A DNA stretch of 64,000 nt from Helopsaltes ochotensis (taxonomy: Eukaryota > Chordata > Aves > Passeriformes > Locustellidae). Positions 13,901 through 28,900 of this stretch are shown here, piece after piece. The stretch is taken from NCBI GenBank assembly GCA_013400155.1, contig VXBM01000272.1, positions 158,216 to 222,215 of the forward strand, in the 5' to 3' direction. The notes below the pieces were generated by a model. The model was not told the DNA's origin. It made no database searches and saw nothing but the letters and a program-made list of their open reading frames with translations. Within the stretch, counting starts at the first letter, position 1, and each line of letters opens with the position of its first letter. The position numbers and the translations under genes were made by a program.

Positions 13901-16900
13901 CCATATTGCTGCTCTGGCTACTTACAGACATATATATAACAAACATATGTATACAGGTATACATATAGATATATATTTACAGACAATTCCCAATAAAATG
14001 CACATTAAAATGCTCTTAAAAATTCAGCACAGAAAATGAACACAAAAAAGTCCCAGGAAGCAAATTTCAAGTGTATCAAGATACTTTGCATCAGTTGCAC
14101 ACAAAACTACATTCTTAATCTGAATTAAACGTGCACTTACTTCCTCCTCTATTTTGTACTTAATGCAAAGGGGTAAGCAAGTACTCAGTTACGTAAATAA
14201 AAAGTTGTAAATTCAAATACTACAGAGGAAGCTAGAGCTCTGAACAAGAGAATGGAACTGCTACAAAATAACCAATGAATACCTCATTGAAAGCACAGCA
14301 CTACATTTAAAAGTTTGTTACACTCCTCTCTTCTAAGGCAGAATTAGGCATTCAGCTTACACATACCCTTCCATATATCCCAATACACCAGTAACAACAC
14401 TTACACAAAGTTTTTCTGAAAAAAGCTGCCACACCAGCTTTCATCAGTCAGAAGCACACAAGTGTCCTTCCCACAATATAAAGCATCTAACAGAAATTCT
14501 CAAAAATCCTGAACTTCTAGCAATTCAGCAAATCAGCAATGCAGCATCCTCTGTCTTTTCTACATTCATCTATATTAATTCTACAACAACAGAAAAAAAA
14601 GGTGCAGCAAAATTCGGAGAAGTCTAAGCCTACCCATTCGGTTTTCAATCACATTTAAAGTGCATTTAGGAGTTACTCACTGAGCTCCCCTTGGTAGTTC
14701 CGTAACAAAGGATAAGTTTTCGGTAGTTGTAGATCCGAACTTCTGAAAAAATGTTTAAGTGGTTGGGGATGTCTGAGAAGGGAAGAGAGGTAGAATGAGA
14801 AAATCACAGTCATCTGTAAGCCCACCATTTTGACAAAAAGGAGGTGTGACTTCCGTACCTGGTAAGGATCGTGCAAACTCCAGGACACACTCGTAGAGCC
14901 GAGCAATACTGCTCCAGTCATTAAGGAACATCTCGACCACCTTGCGACCTCCAACTGGTTCAGACAACTGGTTTTCATACGTCAGGTAAACGTGACGGGT
15001 TGGTCCTGCAGCGTGAGGAGATGGGAAATACTGATCAACCCAGTGGTTCCTGAGCTGTGGCTCACAGACTGTGAGTGAACTGTGGCAGGTGACCAGGAAG
15101 CACATTGAAAGAACAAAAATACATCAACTCAGCAGTCAGAATTCTGATTAAAATACACTGCAGTTTATTAGAAATCTTAGGAGCAGACAGCTGTCCAGTT
15201 ACACCACGACATTAAAACTACTGGAACAGACAATGTAAGTTACAAAGAAACAAAAGTTACCAGTTTTCCTCAATGAAACTTGCCTTGCTCCCTGGATGAA
15301 GTGCTGTTCAGCGGGCAGTTTGCAAACACCAGCTCGGCCACCCACGTGCGGTTATTTCTACCTTGTAGTCGGAAAGTGCAATCAAGAAGAGATCGGTCCA
15401 GAGCCTTCTGCGTTTCCTCGTTTACACCTTTACAGGGAGGAATTCTACACAGGACAAAAACAAAATCTCCATTACACACAGTACAACAATGGTGCCTTCT
15501 AATATTTCCTGAAGGATTCCCAAGTCTGGAAATGACAGAATGAACAAATCAACGGCAGAGGCAGCTGGACTGCTCAGTGAGATAACCTGTTCCTCCTCAA
15601 GGACTGTAATAAGTGTGTCACAAAAGCACTCTGAGCTAAGACCCCTTTTTATATGGATTCAACACCAGCAAATTACAGACTGTTAAAGGATCTGCTGAAT
15701 TGTCCTTACCTCCTGGTGAACTAAGAGCCCACCCCAACATAAAACTCTTATACAGAGAAATAAGCCAAAAAAGATGAAAATAACTAAGTTCTGTGGCAAT
15801 CTGAATTCATTTGCCTTCTAGAACAAGCTTGCTCTATATGCAATGAACAACCTGGCAGTTCCCTTAGTACTCACTAATTTATTCTATCCCAATGTGTGAA
15901 TTGAGCTCAGGGGACAGACTAAATAAAGCTTAAGTAAAAACATGCCAAACTCTTTTTCAAATTCCTTGAGGATCTAGCCAGAAATCTCATGTTCCACCCT
16001 TAACTTCAGCTCACAAGTTCTCTGCTCATATGCAAAGTTAAAAAGGTAAGGCCTGATGCATTTAGAGACTGGTGCCTTTATGTCACTGTACACTTCTGCA
16101 GCAGAAAAGGAGTTACGAAGGTTTTACTCTAGGAGGTGTCTTTGGGGTTTGTGGTTTTTTGCTTTAAACTTTATTTGTTGCAGGTCCACTTAATGGCTGG
16201 TCGTGGCTGCCATTCCTCAGGGTTAACACAGATGCAGATACTTTTGGCCTCCTATTAAGAATTTCAATATAACTATTTCAGTAGCCTATATGATACAGAA
16301 TAGTAAATTTGCAGGTGATGACAAACTGAAGGGAGCACTTAACATGCTGGAGGTCAGGGCTGGCCTTCAGAGAGATCACAGATGGCCGGAGGAACAAGTT
16401 AACAGGAACCTTATGAAGTTCCATGAAAACAAATGCAAACTCCTGCACTTTGGCCTAAATAACCTATTAAATTACTCTATGCTTCTCAGATATTTCCTCT
16501 ACAACTTCTTCACCATGCACTGGTCTTTTCTGGGATTCCTGGCATTTTCCTCTGCAGTTTCATATAATTGTCAAATAACATATGGAGTATGTAGGCCTCT
16601 GATCTATCTAGAATTGCATGTTCATGAATCATCACCACATCTTCCTTAGCACTGCCTGGAGTTAAGGATTGAGGACTGTCAAACTGTTTCCAGAGTCCCA
16701 CAGTTTAGGCTAGTGAAGGAAAAAAAATTGCAGTTGGCTCTTAGTCTACTCTAATTTTCCCCTTTCTCTAGCAGTGCTTCACGTGCAAGTGCAAGACACA
16801 CAGTATTAACACCCTTCCAAAAAAAAAAAAAAAAAAAGGAAAAATAACTCCCAAAACAAAATCCTGTCCTGATATTTTTATTGTTATTCTCCAAACAACC

Positions 16901-19900
16901 CTTTTTTTTCTCTCAAGTGTACCTACAGTAATCAAATGAAACACAGAGAATATCCTCTTACTTTAATAAACGTATTGCATGGCTGAAGCCATCTCCTTCT
17001 ACTTGTACTCCCTGGTGAGGAATGTCCATATTGGATAACTAGGAGTGAACAAGAAAAATGTTATTCCAAGCAAAAAGCCAAAGCAAAAAACTTGTAACAT
17101 TTTCAAGGATTTTTTTATTTCCCCCTGAGGGTGACAGATGTTTCACATCCTCAAGCACTAGAAAGCCAAAAAATGGTCTGTGCAAATCTGGTATAAAGTT
17201 GTCTCCCAACCCTTCCCACAAGTGCATCTTTCATCCTCATTTTCCCTTTTCCCTCAACTTTTCAAGCTTTTTGCAGTGCTTTGTACTAAGAGAAGCAGCT
17301 CTAACAAGACTAGAGCAACACACTGCAGAAGACTGAGTCACCCGGGCTCAGCTGGCAGGGGAATTCCAGAGTGAGCACATGACCACAAATTTGCCAAATA
17401 GCCACATCTAGACACCAGAACCAGGAGCAGGGGAGGGGAAGAGGGAAACAAAATATTTTTTAATACCTACCTCTATCCGAAGCCCTATAAATGGCATATT
17501 TGTATCACACATGGCTACAATATGAGCTAGCACTTTATTGAAGGCACACATTTCTCCCGACCGTTTCGGTTTCTTGGGTTCTATGGAACATGGATCTCCA
17601 GATAACTAGAATTAAAATAAATAAAGACATATTTGGAGCAAACACTTGGAAGAGATGTCAGAGAATAACCTCATTCATCTAAGTGTTAAATGAATCACAC
17701 CCGGAGCACAAACTCCTGAAAGGATCCATTTCAGGCCTGAAGCAATTCAGTTAGTCTGTCCTTAAAACAGGACTTAAAGATCACTAAGCCATGTCAGCCT
17801 TGCCCCAAGAAGTAACTCTTATCAGCCCCTGCAAGTCCTTCAAAATCGACACATGGCCCAAAGTGTGTGACACAGATACCAGCACTCTGCATATAAAATA
17901 TATCCACACTGCTCTGCACAGAGCTCTGCCTTGGCTCGGAGAGCGGCAGAGAAGGCCTGGCGTGAACGGAAGGACAACTGTTACAAAACAGTTTCCCAGC
18001 ATCTCCCTAGGGAAGCATTCCAGAGAACCACTACAGGTAAGATGCCAGCCATACAAACACTGGAAGCATGGCTGCTAAAGCTGGAATTGATGCTCAGAAC
18101 CTGTGTTGAGCTTTCATGCACTGTAACCACCCCAATGGCTTTTGGAACACATACCTTGCGCTTGACACCACTTTTCATTTGTTTGCCACTTTTTGTGTCC
18201 AGTACCAACTCTTCAATGTTTGGTTTGAACTGCTGTAGTAAAAGTGCAGTGGCAGGGCTGTCATCTCCTTCAGCATAGCTCACAGAGAGAAAATGGTACT
18301 TGTACTCTAGTTCTGTTGGGTTGCCAGGAACATCAAACATTTCTACAACCTATATTTAAACAAAACAAATGGAGAAGATTCTCAAGCTAAGAGTAAGTCT
18401 AATTCAGTTCTTATCCTTTCCTTTTCAAAGAAGAGACATTAATGTTTTTCAGTGTATTAATACTGTGGCTAGGAAAGATATCCAAGAAGAGAAGAAAGAC
18501 CAAACCTTTCAGGAAACACAGAGACTGGGAAGGTTGCTGAGTAAGAAATCCATATGTGCCACCTTCTCTAGGAGCCTGAGTGCTGAACAAACCCACAGGA
18601 GAAGGGAGGGAGAGGAGAGAATCAAGCTTTACATCAATCACTTGGTTGCTAATGCCAAGAGTTAACAGTACAACAAACTGCCTGGGATATCCCTGAGAGG
18701 GAGCAAAAGACAGAAGCATTTTTCAGTTACTTACAATGTAGTACTGAGGAAGGCGAGTGAGTTTGATGAACAGTTTGTGTTTGGAAAGGTTTCCCACTGG
18801 ATGGCTGGCATAATTAGCCAGTTGAAGAGTTTCACTGCTCACTGTAGGCAGATGTTTTATAGACTGTTTGCAGCGCTGCTGTCCAAGCCAGAACCTTAGG
18901 TGGAAATAAAGGTATTAGTACCCTGAGACTGATTTCATGATCCTAATACACTGCTGTGTAGAGCATTAGAGTAAAATTTAGAGTCAGTCATATTCTAAAC
19001 CAACATCTATCGCTGCAGCACAAGTTAAATAAAGAAAAATCACATAGAAATTTCATTACTTTATATTTTCTTATCACTGTCTTTACATCTTGTCTTCAGC
19101 TTAACAGACAGCTGTTAGTTCAAGAAGAAAAGCCCTGAAATTATTTGCTGAATAAATTTTTATATACTACAACAGAAAATTACAATATAAAACACAGAAG
19201 GAAAACATTAAGAAAAACATGCAGATTGCAGTTATTTGACAATCTGGAATCTTCAATCATGTTTTGGTACAGAAAGGAAAATCTTTGCTCTTATATGCTG
19301 TTAAGCAATACAGTAAAAAAGTCATTGAAGCTGGATAGAAGTTTCTTTATGTTATAAACAAACTCATTCCCTGAATAAGTTTGGAGATGAAGAGCTACAT
19401 GCAAGACACCTAATTTATTCTCATGTTTGGAATCAAACTTTGTCCTACTCCAATGGATTTTGCCTATAGTGATAAGGCCAGGGAGCCTAGCTAGGCTTGA
19501 AAGGGGCTCAGAAATAAATACATGGCTTGGGTATTCCACTGACAATAGCAGTGGAAAGTGTGGGTGCTCAGCACCTCTCCATCACAACATTTATTCTCAC
19601 AGATACAGGTCAGATACAGCTGTCCTAAAAGACATTCTGCAGACTGCTGTGCTTCCTCAGAAACTGCAGCACTACCCAAGCCATTATCTCAAGTACATTA
19701 TTTATAACAAAGGGAGGTTGATTAATTTCTCCAGGGTGCCAGTGCTTCATGCATCATCAAGCTTCTTTTAGAAGCAGAATTCCTCAAATAGAGATTTCAC
19801 CCTGCAATTAACTCAGAGCACTGGGAATTTCCAAAACGACAGACCAGGTGGGGAACTCAGTTCTCATGGACATGAAAACTGTGTTTGTATTATTTGCTAC

Positions 19901-22900
19901 AACCTCTTATGGGAGCCAAATGTATCTTGTGCTTTAATCTCAGGGCTTTATGGAAGGAAGATTAGAGGCTTAAACCAGTGAGGGCTGAAGTGCTACAAGA
20001 TAAACAGGTATTATTCAAATTATTCTAGGCAACTTCCTGGTTTTTCCTCTGTATTGTGAGAAATGAGATCATTTTTTTTGAGAAACAAGCAGAGTTCAGC
20101 TGTAGAAACAGAATGGAATAAAGGACATAGAAGATGAACATGAACAGAAAAAGAGACTCTCAGGAAGGAAGTGGTCTGCTACTTAAAAGTGAAAAGACTT
20201 CATGCAAAGTGTGCATATAGCAATGCATGAGGCTACATGTAAGGGGGAAAATTAAAGCAGGACTATGGAATCAATTCCAAATAAACTAGACTTTCCCTTC
20301 ACTGCTTCGAGGAGATGGCAAATACTCAAGGTTGCTTACAACAGTGAGAAAATATAACTCCTATTGTGGTAAAACACAAAGCCATGCAAGTGTCCTCATC
20401 CAGAATACAACTATGGTGATTAATTCCATGCAAACTAAGTGAATTGTTCAAGTCACTTACTTGAGCTGCTGAAGCCAAGGAATGATTCGCTTCATATCAT
20501 CATTAACAGACTTCTCTATGTCATCAAGTGTCAGTTGATCTGCAAGAACATCAGGTGGGTCAATGGTCTTAGCACCAGTCCTTCAAACAAAACTTCAAAC
20601 TTTCACTGAAAGTGTTTCAATTAATCTCATAATCACATAACAGCCCAGGTTTGAGCTTCAAAGGGGACCTTGAAAGATCACGTGGTCCAGCCTTTTGTGG
20701 GAAAGGGAACACAGATGACATTATCTAAACTGCATCTTGAACATCATCATCTTGAACATCTTGAACATCAGTGACGCAGACTGTCAAAACTCTCAGGGGG
20801 TTGCTCTAAGGATTGTTTGATTTCTCTGTAAAGAACTACTTTCTCATATTCAGATGAAACTTCTGGTGCAACCTGTATTTGTTGTCCCTTGTACCACGAG
20901 ATGATCCATAATGCTTGTAAGACCACAGCAGGATGTTATTTACCAAATAAACTGAAAGAACTTCCTTTCTTTTCTTAAGCAATGTGAAACCTGAAGTTAA
21001 GACTTCAACAGAAGTAACTCAAGATGTGTAAGGTCACATAATACAACTCTCACTCAGGTCCATGTGAAATGACCCCATCCATTAACAGCACAAGCCAGGA
21101 ATCATGAGTCATGAAGAATATGCATTGCATTGACCCCTCTGTTGTCCTCTTAAAATAATCTTAACTGAACTGTGACACTTAAGGACTAAGATCCTCTTTT
21201 CTATTCCTCAAACTCCAAAACCTAGATGATGACTCAAGTGCCGGGTTCATTTGCTGACAAAACTTTGCAGATCTGACAGCATTGTTCCCATGAAATTACC
21301 TCACAGTGCAGGATTCTTGCAAGATATGAAATACCTCCTGGTTTTGTGCCTACTTACCAACACCATACAGCATCAGCTGAAACATTCCAGAGTGGAGATC
21401 AACAAATACGTGTAAGCACTCTGATCGACCACACGGTTCCAAAATCGGAATTACAAGAGTTGGGAGAGCCGTCTCAATGAACGCTAAACAGAAAATAGTC
21501 TTAATAATTCCACTCAAAATTCAAGCTTATATTAAAACTTAGCCAATTATAACCAAAACCCCTGTATGTTTTTAGAGAAACAAACTTCACTTGCACGTTA
21601 TTATGGTGTTGACATAGAGATGAATCTGAATATAAGAATTTCTCTGTGAAAACAGTGACAAACCAATGAGAAAAGGCAGACCAAATCTGAAGATTATTAA
21701 TCCTTGAATATCTTTTAACTGACTGCTTCACAGTTTATCAATCTAAACCCCAAAAGTTTCAACAGCAGTTTAATAAAGTCTCATCCAAAACTAGCTCAAA
21801 ACACTGAAAGATTTGCTTTCAACTGTAAACACAAATAAGTTTTACAGTAGGCAAATTTTAACCCTTCAAGCCAGACTACAATGTTCTACCAGCTTCACTT
21901 ATTACACTACATTTAGATGTATAAGTGTTTTACAATTATCAATGCAGAATAATTCAAAGCTAAGTTTTGTTAATTTTGAACATGCTTCCTTCTATTTTTT
22001 TTAATTTAAATTAATGAAAACAAGAAACATCAAGAGAAAAGTAAACCATCCCTAGACACAAATGGAAACGAACTAGAAAAACTTCAGCAGAAAGCACATA
22101 CAATTGTCATTAACATTGTAGCTCTTAAGAATGGCTTTCAGCTCCTGGAGTTTTTGATGAGATCTTGCATGGACACTGTCTATTAAGAGTTTCTCTATTG
22201 ATAGGTGGTCAATCTGTAAAAAAGAAAAATACTTGAGTAAGCTCATTTTTGATGTGTAGACTTTCTGCATTAGCACACTGGAACAAAAGTACTTAATGAA
22301 ACAATCACTTCAGAAATAATGTGCTTAGAACTGTGGTGAGCCACATTGACTACTAACTTGAGTATTTGGAGCACTATAAAATATAACAAGCTACCATGAG
22401 ACTCTGCCTGTGCAGCAGGCAGTGGGAGAAGTTTTGAGCTAAGATTAGAAGAAGGTGCAAAAGACATTTCACAAATTATGCTGTTACCACTCCCTGTGCA
22501 GACCTTCTTGCTCTGGATCAAGGTTGGTCCATTTTCAGCTGAGCTTTTTTTTCTCAGCCATTGGTAACTAGTTTAAGCTAAAGAAAAAAGACCCCACACA
22601 CAAAACAACCCAAGGCAACACTTCATTAGGATATGGTTGCCTCTACACAAACACACATGCAGGTGTAACATCAGATCCAACAAGTTTAAATCCTGCTAAC
22701 AGGGTAACAATGCAGTGACAGACACTGAGTATGGCCAACCCTACTGAACCCAGAAGTATCTAGGCTTGCATCTACATTCTGTTGCACTGCCAGTGCTGAA
22801 GCTCATGCCACCACTTATATTCACTGTAACTTACTTGTACAATCTAAATTAAAGCATTTGCATTTACATTCATTCACATTCCGGTCACATTATTTACATA

Positions 22901-25900
22901 TTTTGCATAAGCAAAGCTACAGATTACAGCAAAACCTTTTTCTAAGTAACCTCACGTTGCTTTGAAAATTGTTCAAGCTGAATAAACTCAAGATTTATTC
23001 TAGCATAAGAGATAAATGCAGAAGAGGTTCATACACCACAGAATTATACTATATTCAGTGTAAGCTCTTGCATACCAGAATGACCTTCCCCTAAAGACAA
23101 GCTTTCCAAGATAATGCCTTAAAAATCAAGTCTCTATCCATCCACTGCAGCATTTCCCCTCAGCAGCTGCAATGGCTTAAATCTTCCTCTCTAAGCAGTG
23201 AACTACACGTTCTATAGATCCATCCAGTTTTCAGCAGGTTAATGCAGAACAACCTGCTCAGACAAACATGTTTGTTTGTGCCAGTTTTATACAGTATCTT
23301 AAACAAACAGAAACCCAGCGTGCCATCTACGTCATTACAGCTGAGATCATTATTCAAACACTACAACAGCACTGTATTTACCACAGCTGATAATTTTTTT
23401 AAGCTTCAGAGCAAGTCCTCATAAAGGGGGACAGGATTAACTTTGATACATCTCAAATTTACAGTGGCCTCATATCTTAATCTACAGGCTGCAGACTTCA
23501 TTCAGTGAGCTTAGACTGTGTCAACTCCAGTGGATCTTCAGCAGATGCTGTAGATAAAGAGCATTTTCTTGGATTTACACATAAATACAGCACCTCACTG
23601 AATCAACTCTATATTTAGTACCCTAAATATGCTAATTTAGGTTTTAATAAGTAAATGTAGTAAATATTTACTATATTAACAAGAGAATTCCTACTCTAGA
23701 AGTAGAGTAGAAGGCTCCCATGCTTCACTATGTTTCCCACGTCCCTCTGTAGCTGAAACCTTGGTAGTTCTTGACATTCACCATACAGACTTGTCTGTCA
23801 GCACTGGTAACATGATGGACCAAGAGGCTGAAATACAAAGTCTGTACAGGAGGTGGAAGCTACCATCAGGAGCTGTGAGACAGGTGAAAATCTGAGCTGG
23901 GAAGCTTTTCACTGTGGAAAAACTGTACTGAAAGTGTGAAGATGACACCATTCACTCCAGTTTACTAACTCTCCTAAACCCAAACACTGACAGACAGACA
24001 TCCCGATATATCACAGCCACCATTTGCTGACAGACTTACAGAGGATTTATCACAATACCCAGAATGCAGTTTTTCTTAAATATCTTTAACCAAGATCTAG
24101 AATTATCCTCGGTGAAGCATGATCCAAGTAGGTAGTTGACTGCAGTTACTCATTTTGGATCATTGCAACAATCCCACCTTTAAAATACAGGAATTTGAAC
24201 ATTCAAATAGGCCATGTGACAAAACCTGGTTAGTGATAATGTAAAACTAAGTTTCACCTAACACTTGTAACAAACAAACCACATGAGCTCTTCAGCACAA
24301 GATTTCCAAATCATAACGTAAGATTTTCTACAATGGATAGCACTGCTGGGTAGCCAACACCAGTGACAAGGAAGGGGAAGCTGATTTTCAGAGGAGCTCC
24401 AAGACAGGAAAGGGAAGAACTGCCTCTCTATAAAGCATTTCAAGCCAAACCCTAATAATAACTGGTATGTTGCTGTTGTTTCCCCCAGCCTCAGCATTCT
24501 GTCTCACAAGTGGTATAATGCACTGTGAAGTAGGTGCAATTTTTAAGATTAAGTCGAGGCCAACAATTTGTAACAACAATTTGAGGTCCTACACAAACAC
24601 TACACAGCCTACAGTAACTACTTACTAGAAATGTTAGAAACAGCTCTTTAAATAGAATCGAAGTGGAACAAACTGACAGTGTAAAGCACTTGAGTTTTCG
24701 ATTCACAAAATTAGATGCCTCCTGCAAAGCAAACCTTTACCTTCATGGCTCTTTCCATCAGTTTGGAATCACAGGCTGGCAGTGGAGGCTCATGAGATAT
24801 TTGTAAGGGTTTTGAGACATCAGTTTCATCAATTTTTATAGTGACCTTATGGACAGATGCAGTGCCTGTTTTTCTGCCAAGTACCTGTTGACTTAAAATA
24901 AATAGAATAATTAAACCATGCAACTGGAAGAACAGAAAATGTTTTTCAGTAGCTAAACCTGGATTCTGTGTGTTCTGGTTAAAAAAAACATTGTGTCAGC
25001 TGAACAGAAAAAGGCATTTGTTTTAGATGATATTTTAAAGCAGAACTGTTGGTAAACTGTAACTACATGAAGAATTTTAGCTGACTGCAAATTTAACACA
25101 ATCAGAAGTGTACTCGGATTGCTTTCTAAACTTTTGTCTAGTGCAAGTCAAGCAATAGATACAATAGAAGTCTGACAGAGATCTAATCAATTTTTAGATA
25201 GCTGTGTATCATTTATAACTTCATTCACAGCTCTTCTGTACATTAATGTGCAACCCTTACTTCTTTGCAAATCATGCAACACGTGTAGGTACTTAATTAC
25301 AAGAATTTAGGAGTCTCACATCAAAAAGAAAGTACAATTCTGAAAATGATGGCTCAAGCTTGGTAAATATAATCCCTCCTGTTATTTCATTTATTGTTTG
25401 TTAACAGTCCTTTTGAAATTAACTTACTTCCAAACAGAGAGTGAGAGGCATTTCCCTGCATGGTACCGCTCCACTTGCACAAGGTCACCCCAGCGCTCTC
25501 GGATCAGCATTAGTGTTTGTGAATGCAAGACTTCCAGCTGAAGGGCCAGGCAGAAGGAGTCTAATGCACGGAGCTAAGAAAATATAAGGTGTCCAGGAAG
25601 TCTGTACACTACACAAACCTGTTTCTGTAGACTGCATCAAAGCTTTTGTCATCTAAGTCACATAAGATGCTGTCTGAAAACGCACTAATGTACTAATCCA
25701 GAGATAAAGACATATGCACCAAATATTTCTCAAAGGGGTTTTTTTTTGTGGTTTTCTAAACTAGGACATGTTGTTGGACAAGCAAGTCACAGCCCTGTTT
25801 TACAGATTCCTAGTTGTCATCATGTTTTACTGAAAAGATGATTACTAACAAAGAAATTCCACTCACCCTGTAGTTACCACTAACCCCATCTCCCACAGTC

Positions 25901-28900
25901 ACCCTAAAAAATCATGACTCTTTTAGCAGAAACAGCTTCACTGAAATCCATTTCACATTGACAAGCAATCTACCCTTTGCAAGTGGAAAATCACTGCACA
26001 CCCTGTATCTCCTCACATTATTCACACAATAGAGTTAACACACCCTCATCAACTACACTTTACTGCAATTCTTGGTAGCAAGAATTGCCAGCTCCCAGAA
26101 CTTCCAAGTCAGCTCCGTATTTCATCTCCAAAATTAGCTGCGGCTGCTGCTGCTGCATTGACTTACCACACAACCTGCTGCCTTGAATACCTCACCTTCA
26201 CCTTTGCTGATTTAGAGTGTAGAACTAAATTTGACATGCAGACACCTGAGAATTACTGCTTCCAAGGCCATCATTTACTTCAAGGCCACCATAACTTCAT
26301 GTCCAGACATTTTCCCCATGCTTAGCAGGGAATCCATCTTTCCTGACTTCCAGGTACTAAGAGCAAGGCTACATTAAACACCTAATTCAGAAGCCCCTTT
26401 CAGAAGGATACGCAAGCAGTTGTACATGTCCTGAAGGGGCTTTTCATCAGCAAACAGCCGGGACTGCACCAACTGATGGATGAAGTTGATCTGCATGCTG
26501 TGAACCAAGGCTCGACCATCTTTAGCAAATGAAAAGTAAGTCACATTAGCCATCAGGAAAGTGGGTATTTAAAATAATTCTGTAAATTGATAAATTAAAA
26601 ATAAAAAAGATACAACTGTACTGAGCAATTTCCATACCAGCTTTTATAATGAAACAACAAAACTCTTGGTTTACTCTGGAAATGTCAATCATTTTACTAC
26701 ACTGTCACTGTATAGCTTTTTTAAGGTATTAAAAGCATATAAAGCAAGGTCAAAACAGGACAAGTACATATAACTTCATTCTCTTAAGCGGTGATATGCA
26801 CAAAACCCAGCATAAATAAGACTTATACAGTGTCAGAGACAAATACCATGTTAAAAACAAAGTGTAAAGGTATGATTTTTTTCTTTACCACCAGTTTCCT
26901 TGTCTTCAACCAAAATTTCCAGCTTGAGAAGGCGCCAGGGGATGTCAGGGTCATCACCCATCACTGTCAAGGTGGCCTCAAACTCACCCTCAACTCGGAA
27001 CTTCACACGGCCATTGGCTAAGGAAGACAAGAATGTTTTATTTCACTCAATCTCCTAAGATGCCTAAAAAATAACAGTGTGGTAGCTCCTGGCACTCGTA
27101 ATGGATTACTTCCCTATCATTTCTGCTCTGTTGCTTATGTTTCTGTGCAACTGCGAACATTTTACAGACTGCAACAGACCTAATGTCAAGAAGCAGCACA
27201 GAAAGATGTACAAACTGTCCTGAAGTTAACTTGTGAAATCTGGTAACTTGTTAACATTTATGCTTCTGTAATACAGAGTGACACTGAGCTGACTACCAGC
27301 CTGACAAACAAAACATCTGGCTGAAATATTCCTATTCTTTGCTACTATCAATGAATGCTTTCAGCAATATTCAAATGACATTCAGAACATGGATCTCAGC
27401 CCAGGCTGAAATCTAGCCCTGAAAACACATCTCACTGCAAAGCATTCATTTAATATTAGAATATTATAAATCCATTTTCATGTGAGGAAGATAATCTTTT
27501 GCAGAATTTATATACACACAACAAACACATTATTTATATAATTGACATGTACATCCTCACACCTCTGTGAACACTGCTATCTGTTTCAAGAACTGGGAGG
27601 AAGGACTTTAAAACTATGCAAGCAAGATCATAAGAAGAATGAGGAAGAGCAAACAAGTAAGTACAAGTACTTACTCTGACATGCAGGTTAACCTTCTCAA
27701 TCATTTAACAAACTATGTCATATACCTTTACAATTAAAGACGTTTAGAAATACTCCTGCAAAAATTTTAACCATTTAACTCAGGAAGTTTCATTTTCAAG
27801 AGCACCCCAGACACGCTCTTAAAACAAACCACACTTCAAAACAGAAAATAGTCATTGAAATGTTTAGCTAACTGAAAACTCAGAAGAGCTCAAACATGTT
27901 ATTCATATATACTTCTGTTAGACAAAAATAGCTCTAATACTGATGCTGCAAGCACTCACACAGGGACTAGTGAAAACTAGCACTAAGATTCTTCAGAAAC
28001 ATCTTTGACCTAAGTCTGTGGGGAATGGTTTACAAATGGCTAACCTTGTTAAAGGCATGGACTAGGTCCATTCCCACCCTACTCTCTGAGAATCTGCAAT
28101 AACCTAGTCCAGTTTACAGCCATCCTTTCTGTATAAAAGGTTGTCTCAATGTTTACCACTATCTGGGCTAATGAAAACAGATCTCAAAACAGTTTAAGAG
28201 ATCTGGCACTGTGGTGAGCCATTGAACAAAAGGTATGCATAAATATGAACAACTTTTGTGCTTGAACATGAATATCAAAACAGCTTAAAAAGGCAACATT
28301 GAGTGACTCATTTAAACTCAAGTTCAAAGAGTTTCTGCAGGAAGACTAACAGTTTCAATAATTTTAAACTTAAATTAAGATGAAGTAGCCCAAAGACTGT
28401 TTCACAAAACATTTGCTGAAAGAGCAAGACAATGGCTAAAACTTTTTGGCACTACCTGTACAGGATTTCTTCTTGAAAATAAATATATTTCAGCGATTTT
28501 TTCAGTGCTCTCATTTTCCAAACAGGGAAAAAAACATGTATTTTGATGTCATACAGAGATAGGATCTCAGTCTTAATAGATGAAGCATCCTTAATGGTCT
28601 CAATTAGGCTATCATTTAGCTTTGCTTTAGCATTAAAACAACAATTTTGTATCAGCCTGCAATAATGTATCCTCCAAAAAGTAATTCCAGTTCTTACCCA
28701 CTGTAAGATTTGCCAGCTGTGGAGGGAGATCTGTAGTCACGAGCCGATGGCGAAGGATCTGGTTTAGCTGATGAAGTGTGGTTTGCTTCTCACTCTTGGT
28801 TATTGGGTCAGGAGGGATTATTTTATCCTGTTACAATAAACACAAGCAAGTCTACGTATCTCAAACATGTACAACAGATTGAGAGCAGCAATTGTGAAAA

